From: Nicotiana tabacum
Lineage: Eukaryota; Streptophyta; Magnoliopsida; Solanales; Solanaceae
Length of the DNA stretch: 64,000 nucleotides
Direction of reading: 5' to 3'
Assembly (NCBI RefSeq): GCF_000715075.1
Contig: NC_134103.1
Location: forward strand, 52,568,730-52,632,729
Within the stretch, counting starts at the first letter, position 1. Each line of letters starts with the position of its first letter. A program made the position numbers and the translations under genes. Below are positions 55,420 to 64,000 of the stretch, piece by piece. The notes below the pieces were generated by a model. The model worked only from the letters and a program-made list of their open reading frames with translations. It was not told the DNA's origin and made no database searches.

Positions 55420-57190
55420 ATGGCGAAAACTTCAAAAATCGTACCTCACAAGGAGAAAGCTTCCTCCTCACGGCCGTGTGACGATAAGGCATCGACGGAG
55501 CCGTCTGTTCAAGATTATATTCCCGGCCCGTGTATTTTAAAAACTGATTTTAGGGTGGAGAACCCTTCGTCCGTTCTGGGTCGGTGTGAGCACGTATCGA
55601 TGTATACGTGCTCTATAGCGGAGGTTCACCTCGAGGCCGTCAGAAAAGACTGCGGCTGGGGTTCTGAGGTTGTGTTACAAATCCCATCCTCCGATGAGAG
55701 CGTCACTACCTACGTGGAGGGACTTTTAAGTGTTTATACCTATCCCTTTACGTTAGGAGCTGTCGATCCCATGATTTTTGATTTCTGCAGGAGATATTAG
55801 GTCACCCTCGGCCAAATTCATCCTTCCTTATGGCGTATAGTCATCTTATTGCGTTTCTTCTCTATCAAAGCCGGAGGGTTGGATTTTTCTCTGAACCACC
55901 TTATACGACTGTATCGGCCTCAGATTTATCGTGGACTAATTAGGCTACATCGTCGAGCATCGAAGGCTTTGATGTCGAGCATCGATGAAGATAAGGATCG
56001 AGGTTGGATGGGTCGATATATTCGAGTGAGGACTCGTGATCTTATCCCAGAGGAAAAGATGCCGTTTCCTGAAAAATGGAATTTCGACCGTAAGTGATTC
56101 ATGTTTGCTTTTCGTGTCTTTTTCCGTTTTTGTTAATATTATTTTCTGATGTCCAGCTGCACCTTGGATGCCACAAGCTGTGCCTGATCTCGAGGATTGG
56201 GTTCGAAAGTTAGCCTCGACTTCATCCTATGCCGAGCGCGCTTGGCGTGATTTGGCTAAAGGTAGATGGGAGGCCAAGAATCATGGTGAGGTTTGGTTCC
56301 TGTTTCCCTCGAGGTATATTCTGCGTTCATTTCGTTATCGATTTTTCCTTTGTATATAGGTGTAACTAGGGATGCCGTTTTGAGGCCTTCGAGCAGTGAT
56401 GAAGGAAACAAGTCCCCGGTCCTGGAACAGGGAAAAGAAAAGAAACAAAGGGCTTCCTCTCGGCCGGAGGACCCTAAGCCCAAAACTCGAAAGGTGAGGA
56501 GAAAAATCATTGCCCTTTCGATCGACTCGGTCCAATGACTGAGGGAGGAAGAAGAAGAAGAAGATAGCTCCTCGGCTTTGGTAGTCCGACCTACGGAGGC
56601 AGTCGAGGTTGCTAGAGCTGCTGAGCCGATGGCGGCCGTGCCCATCGGGGTTGGTTCCGAAGACCTAAGTCTCGATCGGAGTACTCCGAGTGATTTGCTC
56701 GGGGCAATGGCAATGGGTCATTCACCTTCTCTTCCGTCTTTTTCTGAGGAGGCGTTGAAGGAGGCTCGAGAGCTGAAGACTCCCGATATTGGTGCTGGCT
56801 CAGGTGCAGCGGATCCTTTTAAGGATTGTTTTACTAGTGTTGATGACAGTTCCGATATCGGTGATGCTTCTCTTTTGTTAGAGGAAGCTCAGCGTTTTAT
56901 TACTCGGGTAATGATTCTTCCATACTTGGCTTCTTTGTTCTTTTCCATACTTGACAGTTCCGATATCGGTGATCCTTCTTTGTTTTATTGGTGTTGATGA
57001 CAGTTTCTAACTATGCAGGCCATCGATAGGTTTCGAGTTGATCTTAGCCAGTGTGAGGCCGAACTCCGGAAGGTCCTAGGTGAAAGAGATGACCTTTGGC
57101 TTCTTTGTAGCAAAAAGGAGGAGGCTATAAAGGATCTTCAAGCGGATTTGGCTAAGGTTCGTGAAGAAAGGGTCGAGCTCAATCAGTAGG
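55420..57190 (+). pseudogene. Second copy of the Tat-type antisense ORF, spliced structure
   Basis: Starts MAKTSKIVPHKEKASSSRP at 55,420. Exon 1 to 56,089 (SVYTYPFTLG, IHPSLWRIVILLRFF, SSIDEDKDRGWMGR), with a TAG at 55,798, ending at GTAAGT. Exon 2 is 56,157-56,285 (DWVRKLASTSSYAERAWRDL), bounded by TGTCCAG and GTGAGG. Exon 3 is about 56,360-56,907, with a TGA near 56,536, an acidic Ser-rich part and LPSFSEEALKEARELKTPD. Exon 4 from 57,019 encodes a coiled coil (GERDDLWLLCSKKEEAIKDL) and is cut off near 57,190. All exon edges have GT/AG. No LTR or polypurine tract of its element adjoins, so it is a fragment. Confidence 0.7.
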
Positions 57191-57791
57191 TGAGCCTCGT
57201 TCTGTAAGAGTCAATACCACTAATGATTCTACAGACATAAAGATCTAAAAGTGAAATGTCATATCAATATTTTACTCTTTGAAAATAAAATCTATGGTGG
57301 ATAAAATTATAATTAAGATTAAATATCCAAAACAAGAGATAAACTAATATTAAGATCTGAATCAGCATAGAATATATTATTTTTTATGTTAAAACTAATA
57401 ATTAAATCTTTTAATTAATTACTTAGCAAGAGAATCCAATTCAATTATTTTTTAAATTCACCATATGAGTAAAATTCTTATTTAAGTTAAAAAAATCTTA
57501 GGGTACATAAATTTATTCCAAAAAAGAGCATTAGAACACAGAGTAAAAATGATAGTATATTATTAAGAATCAAAATATTATACGAGTGTCTAAAGAAGCA
57601 CAATCAAAGCTAAATCCTAAAAAAGAACAAGCTTTCAAGACTGTATTATAAAGAGTCGACTCTGGCGGGATCGAAATAATATTTCTATATCATGCATTAC
57701 TTGCAAATATCATATCAAGAGGCATGACACTGTTAGCAATAATAGCAAGTGGTGTACCAACAATAATTTTATTGTAAGACCACCAACTTTA
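57191..57791. other. AT-rich interval with old retroelement remnant
   Basis: No gene. 57,595-57,780 is related to the DSG-motif remnant at 13,780-13,995 (shared CAATCAAAGCTAAA, GTCGACTCTGGCGG, GCAAGTGGTGTA). The rest is AT-rich and unassigned. Confidence 0.4.
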
Positions 57792-58194
57792 AGTGATGAC
57801 CCGATAGGTCATCTTATATTTTAGAACCTAATTCTATGATCCGAAGCCTTAAAAATCTTATTTTTACCCCCCTCGATTGTGTGCACAGTCTGGGCGTGTT
57901 TCCAGAAAGCTTTTATGTTAAATAATGTGAAAAATATGAAATTTTGCTTCGGACGTCCGGTTGTAAAAATAGAAGTTTTAAAGTTTTCTTGAAAATTTCC
58001 TTTGATTTGGTGTGCGATTTGTAGTTCTAGGCGTTATTTTGGTAATTTGATCGGGCGAGTGAGTTTGTATGATGTTTTAGGACTTGTGTGCATGTTTGGT
58101 TTAGAGCCCCGAGAGCTCGGGTGAGTTTCGGATAGGCTACAGAGTGAATTTGGACTTAGAACATTGCTGGTGTGCTTTAGTTTTTGTTACAGGC

Positions 58195-58530
58195 CTCAAA
58201 ACTCGCAATTGCGAGATCAATCATCCTATTTGCGACCACTGTTGGTTTCGCATTTGCGATCTACTCATTGCATTTGCGAAGAGTAGCTGGGGAGGCCAGA
58301 ATTCGCATTTGCGAACTATGTTTCGCATTTGCGATGGGAGCTGGAGGGGGATTCTTCGCATTTGCGATCACTGGGTCGCATTTGCGATCAAGCCAGAGTT
58401 CGCAATTGCGAACTATTCTTCGCATTTGCGAAGAAAGCAGAGGTGTGATGATTCTCGCAATTGCGATGAATTCTTCGCATTTGTGGGGCTCGCATTTGCG
58501 AACCCCAGGTCGCAAATGCGACATCTGCAA
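58195..58530. repeat. Array of CGCATTTGCG/CGCAATTGCG palindromes
   Basis: About 14 copies of TTCGCATTTGCGAA-like units, including perfect palindromic cores such as CGCAATTGCG, spaced 8-30 bases apart. It lies at the position in the LTR comparable to the array at 2,262-2,620, but uses a different core (TTT/AAT instead of CCT/TCT). Open frames here are compositional. Confidence 0.9.
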
Positions 58531-59504
58531 CTGATCAAATATGACTTAGACGGGATTTTGGTTCATTATTCAAATTTTAAAATTCAAGAACCCTAGAGGC
58601 GATTTTCCAAAGAACTTTTCCTCCCCAAAACATTGGTAAGTGATTCTAAACTCATTTCTTTCAATCTTTCACTACTTTTCCTAAGATTTCAACCTAAAAT
58701 ATAGAGTTTCATGGTGGAAATTGGGCGTTTTCGGTAGAATTAGAGATTTTTGAAAAATAGGGATTTAGACATCAAATTGAGGTCGGATTCCAAAACAAAT
58801 TACATAACTGGGCTCGAGGGTTAATGGGTAATCGGGTGTTGGTCTGAATTTCGGGTTTGGACCAAGCATGCCCGGGTGTTGACTTTTTCAATAATGACCT
58901 AAATTGAATCTTTTGCAATCGTGGGTGATTCTTAAGGCTTATTTTGAATCGTTTGGTTGGTAATTTGCTAGAAATTGTTGGTTCGGAGGCTGGTTTGAAA
59001 GTCAAAGTTGTGGTTAAGCTTTGAGTGATCTTTCGAGCGAGGTAAGTATTGTGTCTAACCTTGACTTGAGGGAATTACCCTCTGACTATTTGCTATGTGA
59101 AATTCATGTGAGAGGCGTATATGTGAGGTGACGAGTACTTATGCGCCGCCAATTTATCTGTTTTCCCTGTTTCTCCCATTTTTCTCATATTGTCTCTTTC
59201 CCTGTCATAATTGTTACATACTCTACTTGTGTTCCCATGCCTAATTGCTACGTGTTAGACATTGTTTCCTCCGGTTAATGATATTAGTTCTTCCATAGTT
59301 TCATTATCTCCTGTTATTTGCTTAAGCTGGTTTACCGGTACCTTTCTGTTGTAGATTCTGAATTGGTCTCGCTGTGTAGTATTACTTATGTGCATTTTCA
59401 TGGTGTACAAGTGTCCTAATTATTTCGGTTTGGAGTTTAAGTATTGTGAAGGGTTTCTGTGATTTAAATTGTGAAATTTCTATACATACTGAGTAATTAA
59501 TATT

Positions 59505-59755
59505 GATATGGTGGGATCAGGTTGCACGCCGCAACAAGAGGAGATATTGAGGTGGAATAAGGGTGAATTTATACCTGTACGGTGGGAACGGGTTGCACGC
59601 CGCAACAGGTGTAATAAGGGTGAATTTATACTGTACGGTGGGAACAAGTTGCATGCCGTAACATGTGTAATAAGGGTGGATTGTTTGGTGGAATAAGGGT
59701 GAACTATGATTGTGTTATTGTGATATGGTGGGATCGGGTTGCGCGCCGCAATAAC
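59505..59755. repeat. Minisatellite in LTR
   Basis: Four degenerate units built on GGTGGGAACGGGTTGCACGC CGCAACA, followed by TAAGGGTGAATTTATAC, with a period of roughly 60-75 bases. Copies start near 59,508, 59,581, 59,638 and 59,727. Confidence 0.75.
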
Positions 59756-60457
59756 CTATACGTTTCTATTTCTTGAGATGTGTTGGTTTTTTCCGGTATT
59801 TGTATCTGAATTATTAAAGATTGGTAAATTCTGGACGACACTGGTTTATTCTTGAGGCTGTGGTTATTATTTTCAGTTAGTTGTTTAATTCTGTTCAGTA
59901 TTCCAATTTTTTGTCATTATTCTATACTGCATTCAGGTTGTAGTATAGGTGACCTGCCTTAGCCTCGTCACTACTTCGTCGAGGTTAGGCTCGGCACTTA
60001 CTAGTACATGGGGTCGGTTGTACTGATACTACACTCTGCACTTCTTGTGCAGATTTCAGGAGTCGGTCTTAGCGGCGGCTACTAGAGAGCTCGGATTGGA
60101 CAACCTACGAAGACTTGAGGTACAGCTGCTCAGCGCCCGTAGCTCCTGAAGTCCCCATCTCTATTTTTATTTAGCTGTGTATTTTCATTCAGATGACTTT
60201 GTATTTATTTCAGACCCTTTTATGTATTACTCTAGAAGCTCGTGCACTTGTGACATCGGGTTCAGGGATTTGTAACAGATGTTTTTAAGGTTTTAGCTTC
60301 CGCATTTATATTTGAATTATTGCAGTTAAATCAGTTCTTCTTCATTAATTAAATTTAAATTGTTAAAAAGGATAAATTGTTCTAACGTTGGCTTGCCTAG
60401 CAAGCGAAATGTTAGGTGCCATTACGGTCCTGACGGTGGAAATTTTGGGTCGTGACA

Positions 60458-60656
60458 GTTAGTATCAGAGCACTAGGTTACATAGGTCTCACGAGTCACG
60501 AGCAAACTTAGTAGAGTCTGGAGGATCGGTACAGAGACGCCTGTGCTTATCTTCCGGAGGCTATGGAGTTAGGAATAGTTTCACTTCTATTCTTATCTGT
60601 CATGCGATTTTATTCTATCATTGTTGATTGGACCCTTCTATTCTGTTCTCTCACAG
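60458..60656 (+). other. Primer-binding site and leader of Ty3/gypsy element
   Basis: GTTAGTATCAGAGCACTAGG follows the LTR end directly and is a slightly changed tRNA-Met site. The rest is untranslated leader up to the gag ATG at 60,657. Confidence 0.8.
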
Positions 60657-61521
60657 ATGGCGAGAACGCGTACCGCATCATCAGCTGAGCAGCAGCCAGA
60701 GCCCCCAGTGGCAGCTCCTACGAGGGGCAGAGGTCAAGGTCGAGGTCGTGCCAGAGGCCGAGGCAGGGGCAGAGCTCATCCCAAAGCTCGAGCAGCAGCA
60801 CCAGCGGTGGAGCCTCAGGTAGAGTTTGATGAGGAGGTTCTATCCCAGGTTGTGCCTGTCGGACCAGCTCGAGTTCCGGAGGGGTTCATTGCCACCCTAG
60901 TGCTTCAGGATGCTTTGGTACGTTTGGTGTGCCTTATGGAGAGTATGGCCCATACTGGCGCATTCCTCATGGCACCAGCCGTCTCTTAGGCTAGAGGAGG
61001 AGCATAGACTCCTACTACTCACACTCCGGAGCGGTTGACTCCCCAGTATCAGACTCCAGCAGCTCATCCAGTCGGAGTAGTTCAGCCGATTGTTACGGCA
61101 CAGGCCGGTGATGAGTTAGATATGTCTTTCGAGGCTTTATGGAGATTGGACAGGTTTTCCAAGCTCTTCCCAGTTCACTTTAGCGGTGCTCCTTCAGAGG
61201 ATCCCTAGGAGTATCTTGACAGCTGTCATGAGGTGCTACGGAACATGAGTATAGTGGAGACCAATGGGGTCGATCTTGCTGCATTTCATATGACTGGTTC
61301 CACGAAGAAATAGTTGAGGGATTATTTGTTGACCAGACCAGCTGGATTGCCTGCTCTTACTTGGGACCAGTTCTCTCAGCTCTTCCTAGAGAAGTTTCTC
61401 CCTTTCACATTGAGAGAGGAGCATCGTCGTCAGTTCGAGTGTCTCCAGCAGGGCAGTATGACTGTTATCCAGTATGAGACCCGTTTTGTGGATTTGGCTC
61501 GTCATGCTCTTCTTCTACTTC

Positions 61522-61556
<35 letters not shown>

Positions 61557-62895
61557 GAGGAGGTTTATTGACGGACTTGCTCAGCTTATCAGATTGCAGA
61601 TGGCTAAGGAGACTGGGAGTGAGATTTCTTTTCAGGCAGCTACCAATGTCACTAGGCGAGTCGAGATGGTTCTTGCTCAGGGAGGTCAGGGGTCTGACAA
61701 AAGACCACGTCATTCCGGGGGGTTCAGCGGTGCCTCATCTAGAGGCAGGGGTACCTTTGGTAGAGGCCATACTCCCAGGCCATTTCATTCAGTGCTTCAG
61801 GCATCCCACAGTGCTTCAGGGAGTCGTGGTCCTTATGTGCCTTATTTTGGACAGCCAGGCTACAGTGCACCACCAGCTCCTATCAGTGCACCTCCTATTC
61901 AGAGTTACTACCATGGCCATCCGGCCCGTTCGGGTCAATCTCAGTTTCCGCAGCCACAGTACCAGGATGGATGCTTCGAGTGTGATGGTTATGGGCATAT
62001 TAGGAGGACCTGTCCGCGATTATTAGGCGTCCCGCCACAGCATCAGGGCTCTCGTGCCATTATTCCGGCACCAGTTGATGCACCACATGCTCAGCCAGCT
62101 AGAGGCAGGGGTCAGGCAGCCAGAGATAGAGGCCAAACTGTTAGAGGTGGAGACCAGCCAGCTAGAGGTTGTCCCCGGGATGTAGTTCAGGGTGGTGGGC
62201 CCCAGCCCCGATGTTATGCTTTTCCAGCCAGGCCTGAGGCTGAGTCATCTGACGCTGTTATCACAGGTACTCTTTCAATTTGTAGTAGAGATACTTCAGC
62301 TCTATTTGATCCGGGTTCTACTTACTCCTATGTGTCATCCTATTTTGCTTCATATTTAGTTGTGCCTCGTGAGTTTTTGAGTGCTCCTGTGTATGTGTTC
62401 ACACATGTGGGGGATGCTATTGTTGTAGATCGTGTTTATCGTTCATGTGTGGTCTCCATTGGGAGTCTTGAGACTCATGTAGATCCTCTATTTCTCGATA
62501 TGGTCGATTTTGATGTCATTTTGGGTATGGATTGGCTATCACCTTATCATGCTATATTGGATTGTTATGCCAAGACGGTGACGTTAGATTTTCCGGGGTT
62601 GCCTCGATTAGAGTGGAGAGGGACTCCTGGCCATTCTACCAGCAGGGTTATCTCTTATATGAAGGCTCGGCGTAAGGTCGAGAAGGGGTGTCTAGCGTAT
62701 TTGGCTTATGTCCGCGATTCCAGTGCGAAGGTTCCTTCCAAGGATTCAGTACCAGTTGTTTGTGAGTTTCCAGAGGTGTTTCCTGTAGACCTACTGGGGA
62801 TTCCACTGACAGGGATATTGATTTCTGTATTGATTTGGCTCCGGGCACTCAGCCCATTTCAATTTCGCCATACCGTATGGCTCCGCCAGAGTTGA
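60657..62895 (+). pseudogene. gag-protease of chromovirus-like Ty3/gypsy element
   Basis: Starts MARTRTASSAEQQPE at 60,657, followed by an Arg/Gly-rich stretch. Stops at about 60,987, 61,006, 61,207 and 61,311. The gag core includes LPALTWDQFSQLFLEKFLP and QYETRFVDLARHA. An expanded AG run (61,526-61,553) shifts the frame, which resumes at VRRFIDGLAQLIRLQ. Then comes zinc knuckle CFECDGYGHIRRTC, a retropepsin with ALFDPGSTYSYVS and DFDVILGMDWLSPYHAILD, and a frame break at about 62,800 before RT. The domain order and motifs fit Tekay/Del-like chromoviruses. Confidence 0.85.
61526..61553 (+). repeat. (AG)14 microsatellite inside gag
   Basis: Uninterrupted AG run replacing a short Glu-Arg-coding stretch of gag. 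It causes a frame change between LPIERER and VRRFIDGL. Confidence 0.9.
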
Positions 62896-63534
62896 AAGAA
62901 TTGAAGGAACAGTTACAAGATTTGCTTGATAAGGCTTCATTAGACCTAGCGTCTCGCCCTAGGGTGCACCTGTGTCGTTTGTGAAGAAGAAGGATGGACC
63001 GATGAGGATGTGTATAGATTATCGACAGTTGAACAAAGTCACCATCAAGAACAAGTATCCATTGCCGAGGATTGATGATTTATTTGATCAGCTTCAGGGT
63101 GCCAAGGTATTTTCGAAGATTGATTTGAGATCTGGCTACCATCAGTTGAGGATTAGGGCATCCGATGTCCCTAAGACAGCTTTTCGGACTTGGTACGAGA
63201 ATTATGAGTTTCTTGTGATGTCCATTGGGTTGACAAATGCCCCAACAGCATTCATGGATTTGATGAACTGAGTGTTTAAGACTTATTTGGACTCCTTTGT
63301 GATCGTGTTTATTGATAATATCTTGATCTACTCCCGCAGTCAAGAGGAGCACGAGCAGCATCTCAAGATTGTACTTCACACTCTGAGAGTCAGCCAGTTG
63401 TATGCTAAATTTTCAAAGTGCGAGTTTTGGTTGGATTCAGTCGCTTTCTTGTAGCACGTTGTATCAGCAGAGGACATTTAGGTAGATCCTAAGAAGCTTG
63501 AGGCAGTTCAGAACTGGCCTAGACTGTCACGACC
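62896..63534 (+). pseudogene. Ty3/gypsy reverse transcriptase fragment
   Basis: After [13 protein letters not shown] and a frame change at about 62,955, the RT reads [35 protein letters not shown] and [11 protein letters not shown], followed by a TGA. The active site is changed to FIDNILIYS (second catalytic Asp is Asn) near 63,312. Further stops are near 63,452 and 63,478. It is cut at 63,535 by a TGTCACGACCC-type LTR; RNase H and integrase are not present. Confidence 0.85.
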
Positions 63535-64000
63535 CAAACCGATGGGCCGCGATGGGCACCTGGTACCTTACTCAACCGAGTACCAATGTAACATATCTTT
63601 CTTATTACATCATCATATACACGTGACATACCAGCCTAATAGGCCAACATGATCATTTATAAACTCAAAACATAGGCCGACAAGGCCGTACAATCTTTCA
63701 CGTACACGACATATGTCTACAAACCTCTAAGAGTACGTAATTGTCATAAAGGTCGGGACAGAACCCCGCCATACCAAACCATACACATCTAAATCATACT
63801 GACCAAACAAGCAACTTCGGAGCAAATGGAGTGCACCAATATCTTCTGCTGAGCTGATCGCCTACTTGGAGGACTCTCGACCTGTCTATCGAGACCTGCG
63901 GGCACGAAACGCAGCGTCCCAATGCAAAAGGGACGTCGGTACAAATAATGGACCGAGTATGTAAGGAATGAAAATCATTAAATAATAGACATGAGAGAAA
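63535..64000 (-). repeat. Reverse-oriented LTR inserted in RT, incomplete at window edge
   Basis: TGTCACGACCCAAACCGATG begins in the middle of the RT coding sequence (after KLEAVQNWPR). The same TGTCACGACC end is seen at 472, but the sequence that follows differs, so it is a related but distinct LTR family. The rest lies beyond the window. Confidence 0.6.

Larger units (their letters stand above)
57792..60457 (+). repeat. 5' LTR of chromovirus-like Ty3/gypsy element
   Basis: 2,666 bp from TGATGACCCGATAGGTCATC to GGGTCGTGACA, followed at once by a tRNA-Met-type primer-binding site. It contains the CGCATTTGCG array (58,195-58,530), a minisatellite (59,505-59,755) and, near 59,960-60,060, the GAGGTTAGGCTCGGCACTTAC segment, which has a degraded counterpart in the left LTR. 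The 3' LTR is outside the window. Confidence 0.8.

Noticed and set aside
58144..58596. 150-codon and 116-codon open frames
   Set aside because: Repeats such as FAFAI and RICE arise from the CGCATTTGCG array; this is LTR sequence, not coding.
1..64000. tRNA or rRNA genes
   Set aside because: No cloverleaf-type sequences or rRNA motifs were seen by eye. tRNA-Met-like matches are primer-binding sites of retroelements only. A tRNAscan run would settle this.

Overview
The window is repeat-rich nuclear DNA from a flowering plant, most likely Solanaceae and probably Nicotiana. That assignment is an inference from three things: the Tat/Ogre-like and chromovirus-like LTR elements, the AT-rich Helitron ends, and a large cluster of caulimovirid sequence of the solendovirus type (the group that includes tobacco vein clearing virus and its integrated relatives). 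No complete, clearly functional host gene is visible. The only host gene recognised with confidence is a broken piece of the V-type H+-ATPase subunit C gene.

Layout: 1-3,130 is the end of a Ty3/gypsy pol interrupted by a reverse-oriented LTR. 3,131-7,376 is the 3' part of a Tat-type element with an antisense extra ORF and its LTR. 7,377-11,273 is a second Tat-type element on the minus strand that has lost everything between the reverse transcriptase active site and the polypurine tract. 11,772-12,099 and 24,715-24,782 hold three exons of the V-ATPase subunit C pseudogene. They are separated by a 12.6-kb intron containing a putative Helitron (12,507-23,074), which itself hosts a decayed but structurally complete Ty1/copia element (14,209-22,664). 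A second putative Helitron on the minus strand (24,797-55,008) flanks the viral cluster.

28,461-53,902 is a 25.4-kb mosaic of endogenous pararetrovirus (EPRV) in both orientations. The viral gene order read from the copies is: leader with repeat enhancer, uORF and possible splice donor; ORF A (76 aa); ORF B (67 aa); tRNA-Met primer-binding site; ORF C (capsid-like, zinc knuckle); ORF D (movement protein plus a protease-like tail); ORF E (protease, RT, RNase H); TAV-like transactivator. Several neighbours overlap by TAATG or ATGA, which suggests coupled translation. The last plus-strand copy (about 46,355-53,902) is a full genome length of about 7,449 bp, opened inside ORF C and terminally redundant by about 95 bp. 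Elsewhere there are partial copies, a 1,348-bp tandem triplication of ORF C, a chimeric junction found twice in opposite orientations, and inverted-repeat arms. Most private nonsense changes are C-to-T or G-to-A, as expected from deamination of methylated DNA.

55,420-57,190 is a second copy of the Tat antisense ORF. 57,792-63,534 is a chromovirus-like Ty3/gypsy element with a 2.67-kb LTR rich in short palindromes and a minisatellite, decayed gag-pol, and another TGTCACGACCC-type LTR inserted in its RT. Boundaries of EPRV segments were read by eye against the other copies and may be off by a few bases.
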